DNA of 64,000 nucleotides, taken from the NCBI RefSeq assembly GCF_002964605.1, contig NZ_PQDH01000001.1:620001-684000 (forward strand), read 5' to 3'. Shown here one piece after another: positions 26,258-33,919 of the stretch. This DNA is from Vallitalea okinawensis. Lineage in GTDB: Bacteria > Bacillota > Clostridia > Lachnospirales > PQDH01. The notes under the pieces were generated by a model. That model saw only the letters and a program-made list of their open reading frames with translations. It searched no databases and had not been told where the DNA came from. The position numbers and the translations under genes are program-made. Numbering within the stretch: the stretch's first letter is position 1; each line of letters begins with the position of its first letter.

Positions 26258-27640
26258 TTAACTAATCTTTAGTTCTTTTAGTTGTGGTTTTATTTTTTTC
26301 TCCATATACATAATGAACATTATTAGTAGAAATATACCCTTTAATATGCTGGTTATTGTTAATGCCCACCAGATTCCATTTATATCAAGGGAAGTTGCAC
26401 TTAACGCTAAGGCCATAGGAATACGCAAGGCTGTTAAAGATATGACTACAATCGCAGATATGCCTGGCTTAGAAATACCATTAAATGCTCCCATTGTTGC
26501 GATTTCAATACACATAAAAATCTGTGAAAAAGCTATAATGATTAAGTAATTAATCCCTATTGCAATGGTCTCTGGTTCAGAAACAAAGAGGTTATAAATC
26601 TCTTCATTTAAGGTTAATAGAAGAATAGTAGCTACTGTACCTATAACTGTAACCATACCAATAGATACCATGTATCCTTTCTTCAAACGATCATACTTCT
26701 TTGCACCATAATTTTGTCCTATGAAGGTTGACACTGCAACTGAGAACCCTTCACATGTTGCCCATGAAATAGATTCAATCTGTGCCCCGACTTTTTGAGC
26801 TGCTATAGCATAGGTTCCCCATAAGGCAATAATTTTGGCAATAATAATTGAAAACCCTGCAAATAAAGCTGCTTGGATAGCTGCTGGTAACCCTATTAGC
26901 AAAATATCTTTAGTTATATTCCATTTTACCTTAGTAAAGCTCAACCCTCTAAATAGAGGTAGTTTCCCCTTGCGTGTATTATACATAATATAGCCTATGA
27001 ATAAAGTAGATACTAAAACCTGTGATAAAGCAGTTGCCAATGCCGCTCCCACCACTCCAAGCTTAGGTAACCCACCAAACCCAAATATAAGAACAGGATC
27101 TAAAAGAATATTAAATACTAGGCCTATTGAATTCATGATAAAAGGTACTCGACTGTTTCCAAAGGAAGTTATAATGGCTGATATGACAGGATTGAAAAAA
27201 TAAAAAATCATACTAGCACCAATGATAACTAGATATTCCTGTGCTAATCCCTCTGTAGCAACGTCTCCTAGGTTAAAGAAACCGATGATTGACTTATTAA
27301 ATGCAACGAGAATTAACATGTATATAAACGCAATCAGTGCATTTAAAAGAATGCTATGTGAAATATATTTTTTTGCTTGCTCCGTTTCGTTAGCACCTAT
27401 GGATTGCGATATCTTGACGTTACCACCAACTTTACAAATCAAAGCAATGGATGCACCTAACCACAAGAAGTATCCACAAGTCCCCACTGCAGCAACGGCT
27501 TCATCACTAAGGCGTCCAATCCAAAAAGTATCTATAAAACCATAGGCAACCTGTATAAAGCTAGTAGCGAATATAGGTATGGCTAACCTGAGCAATTCAC
27601 TGCTTATATGTCCTTTTGTTAAATCCATTGATTTTGTCAT
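26258..27640 (-). CDS. MATE family efflux transporter
   Basis: 460 residues from ATG 27640 (GAGGAG 6 bases upstream), 12 membrane helices in two MatE repeats (about 12-175 and 235-400). The N-terminus LLRLAIPIFATSFIQVAYGFIDTFWIGRL is typical of the DinF/NorM-like cluster. MATE proteins export drugs or metabolites in exchange for sodium or protons. Substrate unknown. The longer frame from 27673 would run through the ribosome site. Confidence 0.92.
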   Translation of the reverse strand: MTKSMDLTKGHISSELLRLAIPIFATSFIQVAYGFIDTFWIGRLSDEAVAAVGTCGYFLWLGASIALICKVGGNVKISQSIGANETEQAKKYISHSILLNALIAFIYMLILVAFNKSIIGFFNLGDVATEGLAQEYLVIIGASMIFYFFNPVISAIITSFGNSRVPFIMNSIGLVFNILLDPVLIFGFGGLPKLGVVGAALATALSQVLVSTLFIGYIMYNTRKGKLPLFRGLSFTKVKWNITKDILLIGLPAAIQAALFAGFSIIIAKIIALWGTYAIAAQKVGAQIESISWATCEGFSVAVSTFIGQNYGAKKYDRLKKGYMVSIGMVTVIGTVATILLLTLNEEIYNLFVSEPETIAIGINYLIIIAFSQIFMCIEIATMGAFNGISKPGISAIVVISLTALRIPMALALSATSLDINGIWWALTITSILKGIFLLIMFIMYMEKKIKPQLKELKIS

Positions 27641-27678
27641 AATGTCTCCTCTTTTAGTAAGTATAAAAAACACCCTCT

Positions 27679-27706
27679 ATTATACACCCTTTAATCAAAC
27701 AATCAA
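27679..27706 (-). promoter_or_regulatory. Promoter of the MATE gene
   Basis: TTGATT (27706-27701), 16 bases, TATAAT (27684-27679), read on the minus strand. Confidence 0.65.
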
Positions 27707-27800
27707 TAGAAAAGTGCTTTCACTATCCGAAATTATTTTGACTTTTAAATTCAAATATCTGATTTATTTAAATTTCTCTAAATAGATATAGTTACTAAAC

Positions 27801-27840
27801 AACCTCCTAAAGTAATTTCATTCATTTACTCTAGGAGGTT
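27801..27840 (-). terminator. Hairpin after the double-protease gene
   Basis: AACCTCCTAAAGTAA (27801-27815) and TTACTCTAGGAGGTT (27826-27840) pair over 15 bp with one G-T. It lies 9 bases after the stop codon on the minus strand; the T run after it is weak. Confidence 0.7.
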
Positions 27841-27849
27841 CTGGATATT

Positions 27850-30800
27850 CTATTCTGCAATTATTATGGTCACATCGATATCTTTATCATACACGTGACC
27901 ATGTATAGACTCTATTGTTCCAGCTGGTATTATTAGTTGATAGGTACCTGATTCTAATTGTTTCTCAGGTTTAATAAACAAAATACTTTTAGGATATCCT
28001 TCTTCTCCCACAACAGTTATATGTTGAAGTATTACATCTTCATTATTACTATCCTTAATTGTGATGGTATAATTCTCCTTAATTTTAATCCATTTATTAA
28101 ATTTCATCTGAAAAGCATTCCAAGGCTTATATTCTAGGTCATATACTATTTTCAATGGTTCTTCGGGAGTATTATCATTAACAACTTCTTTTGGTGGAAT
28201 ATTGTTTATTGTATAGGGTCGACTTGCATTGACTTCTGGTGTAAAATCCTTCTCGATATTCTGATTAAGATCCCTCATGACTACCCTATACTCAACACCA
28301 TCTAGATTGATTGAAATAATATAGGCCTCTGAACTCTTAATACTCGACGGTAGATTGAAGACTAAGCCATCTTCTTTAAAAGTTATAGCTAATCTCACTT
28401 CTTCTTTCGTTGCTAAATCCATTACTTTAATATCTTCTTCAGTAACTCCACTTAACTCTTCATTAACGTAAACAGTATCTCCATCAACATAAAAGTCATC
28501 ACCTGGCTTTATATACATTTTTTTATTTATATCTATATCAAATATAACATTAGAGTATATCAGTTCATCATTAATGACTTTCTTTAACAATTCCATTTGG
28601 GTATCCCTACTAGTATGTATATCTTCTGGTGTTATAAATATAGGTATATCAGGATAAAAGCTAAGTTCCGAGTTATCATAGCCTTTTATTCGTGAAGCAT
28701 GTTGGCTTGTCATCATAAATTCATATCCTGATACAGGTAAATGTCCATCTGCACTGTTCCCATGATAATTAAAAGCTGGATTTTCTCCTGTAGGCTCTCC
28801 TACTAAAATGGCTAATTGATTATCGTGTAAGATACGAGTTGTTAATACAGCTGCACTATAAGTATAGTTTGATGTCAATACGTATATGTTTCCGCTGAAT
28901 AAACTATCAGTCTTCTTCTTTTCTAAATATTGTTGATAATAAGTATATGCCTCACCAACATCTCCATAAATCGTCTCTTTATCAAGATACATTAAGATAT
29001 AATTTAGGATCTGCATACCTCCCCCGTCATTATACCTTAGATCAATAACAAAATTGTCAACTCCTTTGTCTTCAACAGCTATAAAAAGCTGATCGATTGC
29101 CTTTTGTATATCTGCAAACCTAGTATCATCTGATCCGATACAGTTATCAAACCTTAAATATGCCAAATCCTCAATATCACTAACATACCAATCATACCAT
29201 TGATTATTGTAACGTATAGAATAAGCTTTTCTGGTCTCTTCGAATCCAATACGATATACAAAGGTATCCTGCCCTCTTTTAACATCGATATCTATCGTAC
29301 CATCATCATTGGTCAATCCAAGGTAGTCTAAGTACGCCTTATCATTAAGATAGGTTATCCCTTGTTCTTGAATCCAATAGTCATTTTCAGATGAGACGAT
29401 ATCTTTAAGTAATCTAACCAATTCATCAGGCGTCTTACCTCCTAATTTTAGTATTTGATCACCTTTTATAAGACCGTTATAATCTTTAATTACGAAAATT
29501 CCTGCCTCAAGCCACTCAAAAGTTATATTCATAAACCTCTTCTGAGGATGTTTATAGAGCTTCGTATGCCCATCATTCATCATCGCATATAGCCTTTTTA
29601 GTTGAATAATAAAATCTCCCTCTGTTAAAGGCTCTTGTATCGCTTCTCGCACTTTATCGATTACTTGCTGTTGAGTAGCAGTATAGCCACTTCGTCTTGC
29701 ATCTGGTTGATGGGTTAGAATCCATTCAATCAAAAACTCTACATCCTTCTGCATATTCTCAACTGTTATTAAATTTTGCGGTTGATCCTTGGTGAATAAC
29801 TTCAAACATACATTAGCATCCTTACGCTTCATGTTTAAATCGCTCCATGAACTACTTGTCTTTATAAAAGACTCTCCATGTTCTGCTTTAGCTGTTGAAG
29901 CAATATCGCCATTAGGTGATTCAATAGCAATGGAAGGCTTTATTGTATTCGACATAAGTTTAACAGCCACCACTATCTCTTGATTCTCTTGTAAACCAAT
30001 TACTTGATCTAGGTCAACAGTATGATAACCTGGTAAATCCATATGACCACTTTGAATCTTTTTCATCTGATTAAGAGAACTTTGACTGGTGTAAGATTCA
30101 TTAATCCAGATTTCATAATCTAAGTTTTGTTCAAGTGTATAGAAACTCAATGCTTCTAGAGATTCTCCATCACCTTTATCTATAATAAAACGATTAGCAA
30201 ACCAGCTTTCCTTCTTTTGCCCTACAAGTGGCTCTGTATAGCCCAACAAATCGTATTGATATATGTGATCGTAGTTGTCAATGTTATCAATTCTTGTGAA
30301 CACACAACTACCTACATAACCATCCAGTGGATCACCTAACATACCATCATAATAGGAAATATAAAAATATCCTCCCATGTTTTCTATACCATTAGGATGT
30401 CCCCATTCTGACCCCTTTGTATTTTTGGCAATAAAAGCTCCATCTCCAGGCGGTTGCATTCTAAAATTCTCTTTTGAAAACTCATCATCCCATCCCACAA
30501 TAGTAATAGCATGCCCTCCACCTTTGTCATTCATATAATCATAAGGATAGTACCATGCAAAATGGTCTTCATGATAGAACTCTCCATATGTAGAAGGTGT
30601 CCCCTTCCACATAGTCATAAATATGCCACCATAATTGATGACATAGTCTTTAATCAATTCATTATCTAATGGATCTTTACGTTGTGGCAAAAACAAGGCC
30701 TCTTGAACATGTTTAACTGGGTCCATTCCAGTTCGATAAACTATATTCTTTTCTCTTCCATTGACTGCATAAGGATCATCTGTTTCAAGAACAGGGCCTC

Positions 30801-31131
30801 TCCAGCTAGCTAAATAGCCAACAGCCATATTGTCGTCTCCACCATCACCTGCATTTCTATGGAAACTTTCGCTATAGTAATCACTAAGTTGTGTGACCAT
30901 GTTATTTTCCGATAAATCATAAATTTTACCTTCTTGGGTCAAAAGTGTTGATTCTAGCGCAGCTGTAGTAGCCAAAGCCCAACAGCTTCCCAACTCACCT
31001 TGTTCCTTTACAGGTGTCATTCTATCTTGCTCTCGAAGATCATATCTAGTCGGGTATTTTTCTGCAGCTTCAAGCTGAATAAGATTTGTTAATAGAGACA
31101 TTATAAAAATCATTGTAAGTATTCTTTTCAT
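27850..31131 (-). CDS. Secreted fusion of a C1A papain-like cysteine peptidase and an S41-type serine peptidase
   Basis: 1093 residues. Signal peptide: MKRILTMIFIMSLLTNLIQL, cleavage probably near residue 23. Residues 25-270 are a papain-type domain: Gln44 oxyanion hole and Cys50 in EQGELGSCWAL, His207 in GGGHAITIVGWDD, Asn237 in AKNTKGSEWG. Residues about 280-450 look like the lectin-like domain seen after such peptidases. Residues 460-855 are S41/tail-specific-protease-like: MNDGHTKL near 518-525, VIDLRYNDGGG at 695-705, and YTYSAAVL with candidate nucleophile Ser759. Two beta-rich regions follow, the last (about 995-1090) like a Big_5/Ig domain. ATG 31131 is chosen because the promoter at 31174-31202 starts transcription downstream of the other ATG (31170). 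Membrane or wall attachment motifs were not seen. Confidence 0.88.
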   Translation of the reverse strand: MKRILTMIFIMSLLTNLIQLEAAEKYPTRYDLREQDRMTPVKEQGELGSCWALATTAALESTLLTQEGKIYDLSENNMVTQLSDYYSESFHRNAGDGGDDNMAVGYLASWRGPVLETDDPYAVNGREKNIVYRTGMDPVKHVQEALFLPQRKDPLDNELIKDYVINYGGIFMTMWKGTPSTYGEFYHEDHFAWYYPYDYMNDKGGGHAITIVGWDDEFSKENFRMQPPGDGAFIAKNTKGSEWGHPNGIENMGGYFYISYYDGMLGDPLDGYVGSCVFTRIDNIDNYDHIYQYDLLGYTEPLVGQKKESWFANRFIIDKGDGESLEALSFYTLEQNLDYEIWINESYTSQSSLNQMKKIQSGHMDLPGYHTVDLDQVIGLQENQEIVVAVKLMSNTIKPSIAIESPNGDIASTAKAEHGESFIKTSSSWSDLNMKRKDANVCLKLFTKDQPQNLITVENMQKDVEFLIEWILTHQPDARRSGYTATQQQVIDKVREAIQEPLTEGDFIIQLKRLYAMMNDGHTKLYKHPQKRFMNITFEWLEAGIFVIKDYNGLIKGDQILKLGGKTPDELVRLLKDIVSSENDYWIQEQGITYLNDKAYLDYLGLTNDDGTIDIDVKRGQDTFVYRIGFEETRKAYSIRYNNQWYDWYVSDIEDLAYLRFDNCIGSDDTRFADIQKAIDQLFIAVEDKGVDNFVIDLRYNDGGGMQILNYILMYLDKETIYGDVGEAYTYYQQYLEKKKTDSLFSGNIYVLTSNYTYSAAVLTTRILHDNQLAILVGEPTGENPAFNYHGNSADGHLPVSGYEFMMTSQHASRIKGYDNSELSFYPDIPIFITPEDIHTSRDTQMELLKKVINDELIYSNVIFDIDINKKMYIKPGDDFYVDGDTVYVNEELSGVTEEDIKVMDLATKEEVRLAITFKEDGLVFNLPSSIKSSEAYIISINLDGVEYRVVMRDLNQNIEKDFTPEVNASRPYTINNIPPKEVVNDNTPEEPLKIVYDLEYKPWNAFQMKFNKWIKIKENYTITIKDSNNEDVILQHITVVGEEGYPKSILFIKPEKQLESGTYQLIIPAGTIESIHGHVYDKDIDVTIIIAE

Positions 31132-31173
31132 TATATATGTACCCCCACCATACTCAAAATACATTTTCATATA

Positions 31174-31202
31174 ATTATACCATAAACTTATTTATTCACC
31201 AA
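31174..31202 (-). promoter_or_regulatory. Promoter of the double-protease gene
   Basis: TTGGTG (31202-31197), 17 bases, extended TGGTATAAT with -10 at 31179-31174, read on the minus strand. It starts a transcript separate from ligA. Confidence 0.78.
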
Positions 31203-31220
31203 TATATTCTATGTCCAAAA

Positions 31221-31250
31221 AACCTCGAATCATACATATGATTCGAGGTT
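31221..31250 (-). terminator. Terminator after ligA
   Basis: AACCTCGAATCAT (31221-31233), loop ACAT, ATGATTCGAGGTT (31238-31250), followed on the minus strand by six T. Confidence 0.93.
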
Positions 31251-31254
31251 CTGT

Positions 31255-33201
31255 CTATATTATTCCTAAAAAATCTTCTTCAGTTATAATCGGTACACCT
31301 AATTCTTTAGCTTTTTTATTCTTACTGGATGTTGACTCATTATCATTATTAAGAAGATAGTCTGTGTTCTTACTTACACTACCAGTCACTTTGCCGCCTA
31401 ACTCTTCAATTTTTGCTTTCAATTCTTTACGGTTTTTAAAGTGTTCAACACTGCCAGTTATGACAAAAGTCTTACCTTCTAACTTCTGTTCATTTGTATT
31501 TTCTTCATAAACATTAAATTGAATATAATTTAATAAATCATCGATAATCATCTCGTTATGTTCATTCATAAAGTAATTAGAAATAGATGCCGCAATAATT
31601 CCTCCATAACCCTCAATTTCTATTAATTCATCTACTGTAGCTTGTCTAATTATATTAAAATCATTTTTATAATTCTTGCACAGTAATCTAGCATTGGATA
31701 AACCCACATTTTGAATCCCTAGTGCATAAATGAAATTTGCCAACTCCATGGTTTTGGATTTCTCTATGGACTTCATGAGATTGTCGTAGGACTTTCTACC
31801 GAAGCCTTCCATTTCAATAATCTCAGTTTCATACTTTTCTAATCGATACAAATCACCAAAGTTCTTAATAAATTCCTTGTCAATGAATTTATCTAGGGTA
31901 GCTTCGGATAGACCTTCGATATTCATAGCATCTCTACCAACAAAATGACTAAATGCTTTTAAAAGTTTTGCACTACAGTTTGGGTTTGTACAGAACAGCT
32001 CTTTGACACTGTTGATGACTTTGACTTCTGTATCGCCACCACAAGCTGGACAATTCTCAGGTAACTTATCAATACCGCTCTTGGTTAAGTTCTCTCCCAC
32101 TTGAGGTATGATCATATTAGCTTTGTAAACAGTAATCGTATCACCTTTACCAAGCTCCAACGCTTCTAATATGCTCACATTATGAAGGCTTGCTCTTGAT
32201 ACAGTTGTTCCTTCTAACTCAACAGGATCAAAAATTGCGATAGGGTTAATAAGACCTGTACGAGAAGTATTCCACTTGATCTCTCTTAAATTCGTTTCTT
32301 TGAGTTCATCGCTCCATTTATATGCAATGGAATGCCTTGGGAATTTTGATGTTGAGCCTAAGCTTTCAGAATAAGCTATTTCGTTAAAGGTTAAAACAAG
32401 TCCATCGGATGCAAAATCATTATCCACAATTATATCAGCAAATCCGTTAACAACCTCTTCTACTGACTCGCTTGTAACAATTTCATATTCTACAGTATCA
32501 AAACCTAGTTGATTTAACCATTTCAACTGATTAACTTTAAGATCGTCAAACTCTTTTCCTATAGATTGGACAACCGTAAAAGCAAAAAAGTTAACAGACC
32601 GCCCTGCTGTAATCTCATTGTTAAGTTGTCTAACAGTACCGCTGCATAGATTTCTTGGATTTTTATATTGCTCCTCAGGGTCCAACTTTTCATTAATGCG
32701 CTTGAAATCTGAATACTTGATAACCGCTTCACCACGAATCATCAGAGATTCTTTAAAAGGTATTCTAAGGGGAATATTTTCAAAGACTTTTGCGTTATTG
32801 GTAACTACCTCTCCAACTTCACCATTACCCCGGGTGACTGCACGTACTAATTCTCCATTCTCATATGTTAAAACGATGGTTAATCCGTCTAATTTCCATG
32901 ATAAAATACCTTCGTGACTTCCAAGCCAACTCTTTAGTTTACTTGTTTCCTTTGTTTTATCAAGAGATAACATTCTTTGCTCATGCTTATATTTAGGTAA
33001 TGAACTCAATATTTCATACCCAACTTTTCTGGTTGGACTATTAGCTAATACAATACCCGATTCATCTTCCAATTTGACAAGCTCATCGTATAACTCGTCG
33101 TATTCAAAATTAGTCATTATTTCTTTATTGGCTTGATAATAAGCCTTGTTGGCTTCATTAATTATTTTTACTAGTTCTTTTATTCGATTATAATCTTTCA
33201 T
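31255..33201 (-). CDS. ligA: NAD-dependent DNA ligase
   Basis: 648 residues, near the usual 665. It seals nicks using NAD. Domains: Ia NMN-binding (1-65), adenylation with the active-site Lys in WKLDGLTI near 105-112, OB fold (about 310-385), four-Cys zinc finger (CPACGG ... CTNPNC, about 390-415), helix-hairpin-helix domain (about 420-565, EGFGRKSYDNLM and EGYGGIIAASI) and a BRCT domain (about 570-648). Several near-invariant motifs are altered: NSPTRKVG for DSPTxxVG, QRMLSL for PMLSL and KLDG for KIDG, so it is divergent and might be a second ligase. ATG 33201 follows GGGTGAG; ATG 33213 has a poorer site. Confidence 0.9.
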   Translation of the reverse strand: MKDYNRIKELVKIINEANKAYYQANKEIMTNFEYDELYDELVKLEDESGIVLANSPTRKVGYEILSSLPKYKHEQRMLSLDKTKETSKLKSWLGSHEGILSWKLDGLTIVLTYENGELVRAVTRGNGEVGEVVTNNAKVFENIPLRIPFKESLMIRGEAVIKYSDFKRINEKLDPEEQYKNPRNLCSGTVRQLNNEITAGRSVNFFAFTVVQSIGKEFDDLKVNQLKWLNQLGFDTVEYEIVTSESVEEVVNGFADIIVDNDFASDGLVLTFNEIAYSESLGSTSKFPRHSIAYKWSDELKETNLREIKWNTSRTGLINPIAIFDPVELEGTTVSRASLHNVSILEALELGKGDTITVYKANMIIPQVGENLTKSGIDKLPENCPACGGDTEVKVINSVKELFCTNPNCSAKLLKAFSHFVGRDAMNIEGLSEATLDKFIDKEFIKNFGDLYRLEKYETEIIEMEGFGRKSYDNLMKSIEKSKTMELANFIYALGIQNVGLSNARLLCKNYKNDFNIIRQATVDELIEIEGYGGIIAASISNYFMNEHNEMIIDDLLNYIQFNVYEENTNEQKLEGKTFVITGSVEHFKNRKELKAKIEELGGKVTGSVSKNTDYLLNNDNESTSSKNKKAKELGVPIITEEDFLGII

Positions 33202-33229
33202 CTGCTCACCCATTATTCTTTAACTTCTA

Positions 33230-33248
33230 TTGTTAATAGTATTAACAC
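33230..33248. promoter_or_regulatory. Palindrome upstream of ligA
   Basis: TTGTTAA-TAGTA-TTAACAC, containing the perfect 15-bp palindrome GTTAATAGTATTAAC (33232-33246), lies 30 bases before the ligA start. It is close to a Rex box but with five instead of four central bases. Confidence 0.4.
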
Positions 33249-33303
33249 TATTACTCTTTTCTTATGTTACTTATGACATCATTTTATCATACTCAAAATC
33301 ATT

Positions 33304-33379
33304 TTAAAACAAGAAAAAAGGAAACACAGCAATTCCTACTGTATTTCCCTATTAACATAACCACTTCTTCTTCTTTTGT
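33304..33379 (-). ncRNA. Candidate small RNA (orphan promoter plus terminator)
   Basis: A promoter at 33414-33386 and a terminator hairpin GGAAACACAG/CTGTATTTCC (33320-33329/33339-33348) followed by a T6 run on the minus strand bound a transcript of about 75 nt. No coding gene on this strand ends here: the next upstream gene is divergent. A 19-codon ATG frame inside it runs through the terminator stem and is unlikely to be a gene. Confidence 0.5.
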
Positions 33380-33385
33380 AGCATT

Positions 33386-33414
33386 ATTATAACCTATTTT
33401 TACCACTTTGTCCA
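33386..33414 (-). promoter_or_regulatory. Promoter of the candidate small RNA
   Basis: TGGACA (33414-33409), 17 bases, TATAAT (33391-33386), read on the minus strand. Confidence 0.7.
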
Positions 33415-33510
33415 GTATTTATTTACAGTTTGTAATAAATTTTCAAAGCCTTAAAATGATGCATTTTCAACTGTATTGCCACAAATAGTAACAAAAAATC
33501 TATTATTTTT

Positions 33511-33528
33511 TTGATAATATTTTAACAA
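33511..33528 (+). promoter_or_regulatory. Rex-like operator upstream of the hydrogenase operon
   Basis: TTGATAATATTTTAACAA matches the Rex consensus TTGTTAANNNNTTAACAA at 13 of 14 fixed positions. Rex senses NADH/NAD and commonly controls hydrogenase and fermentation genes in clostridia. Confidence 0.7.
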
Positions 33529-33536
33529 TTAAACAC

Positions 33537-33565
33537 TTGTGTTTTGCGAGGTAAAATGTTAATAT
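33537..33565 (+). promoter_or_regulatory. Candidate promoter of the hydrogenase operon
   Basis: TTGTGT (33537-33542), 17 bases, TAATAT (33560-33565). The Rex-like site lies just upstream of the -35. A small TGAGTT-CGTA-AACTCA hairpin (33573-33588) is at the expected transcript start. Confidence 0.45.
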
Positions 33566-33673
33566 CTTGTTGTGAGTTCGTAAACTCATATATGTCATTC
33601 CTTATCAAGCTAGTAATATAAAGATAGATGCTGGTTTATCTATCTAATCTCACTTTTAAAAGGAGTGGTTATA

Positions 33674-33919
33674 ATGTTAACAATCTATGTGTGCATCGGC
33701 AGTGCATGTCATTTAAAAGGTTCTTACGATGTGATTAATGGTTTTCAGGAGCAAGTTAAAGCCCAAAAACTTGATGGCTCCATATCCATCAATGCCGCCT
33801 TTTGCTTAGGTCATTGCACAGAAGCAGTTTCAGTCAAAATAGATGATGAGATTCATTCTGTTACACCAGATATCGTTGAAGACTTTTTTAATAAAGAAGT
33901 ATTAAGGAGACTGGACTAA
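33674..33919 (+). CDS. Small thioredoxin-like [2Fe-2S] protein
   Basis: 81 residues from ATG 33674; a GTG at 33665 lies in the ribosome site AGGAG. The C-x4-C (CIGSAC) and C-x3-C (CLGHC) pairs are the four ligands of a thioredoxin-like 2Fe-2S cluster as in the NuoE/HydC and HoxE families, here without the N-terminal helical part. It can carry electrons to or from the hydrogenase-like proteins encoded next. The next gene overlaps its stop by one base (TAATG), so translation is coupled. Confidence 0.88.
   Translation: MLTIYVCIGSACHLKGSYDVINGFQEQVKAQKLDGSISINAAFCLGHCTEAVSVKIDDEIHSVTPDIVEDFFNKEVLRRLD

Noticed and set aside
27222-27545. 107-residue ORF opposite the MATE gene
   Set aside because: Shadow of a membrane-protein gene in the opposite frame, no ribosome site or family similarity.
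32618-32917. 99-residue ORF opposite ligA
   Set aside because: Reverse frame of the ligase adenylation domain; no own expression signals.
33304-33379. A 19-codon peptide gene in the small transcript
   Set aside because: It runs through the terminator stem and has only a weak AGAAG site before it.
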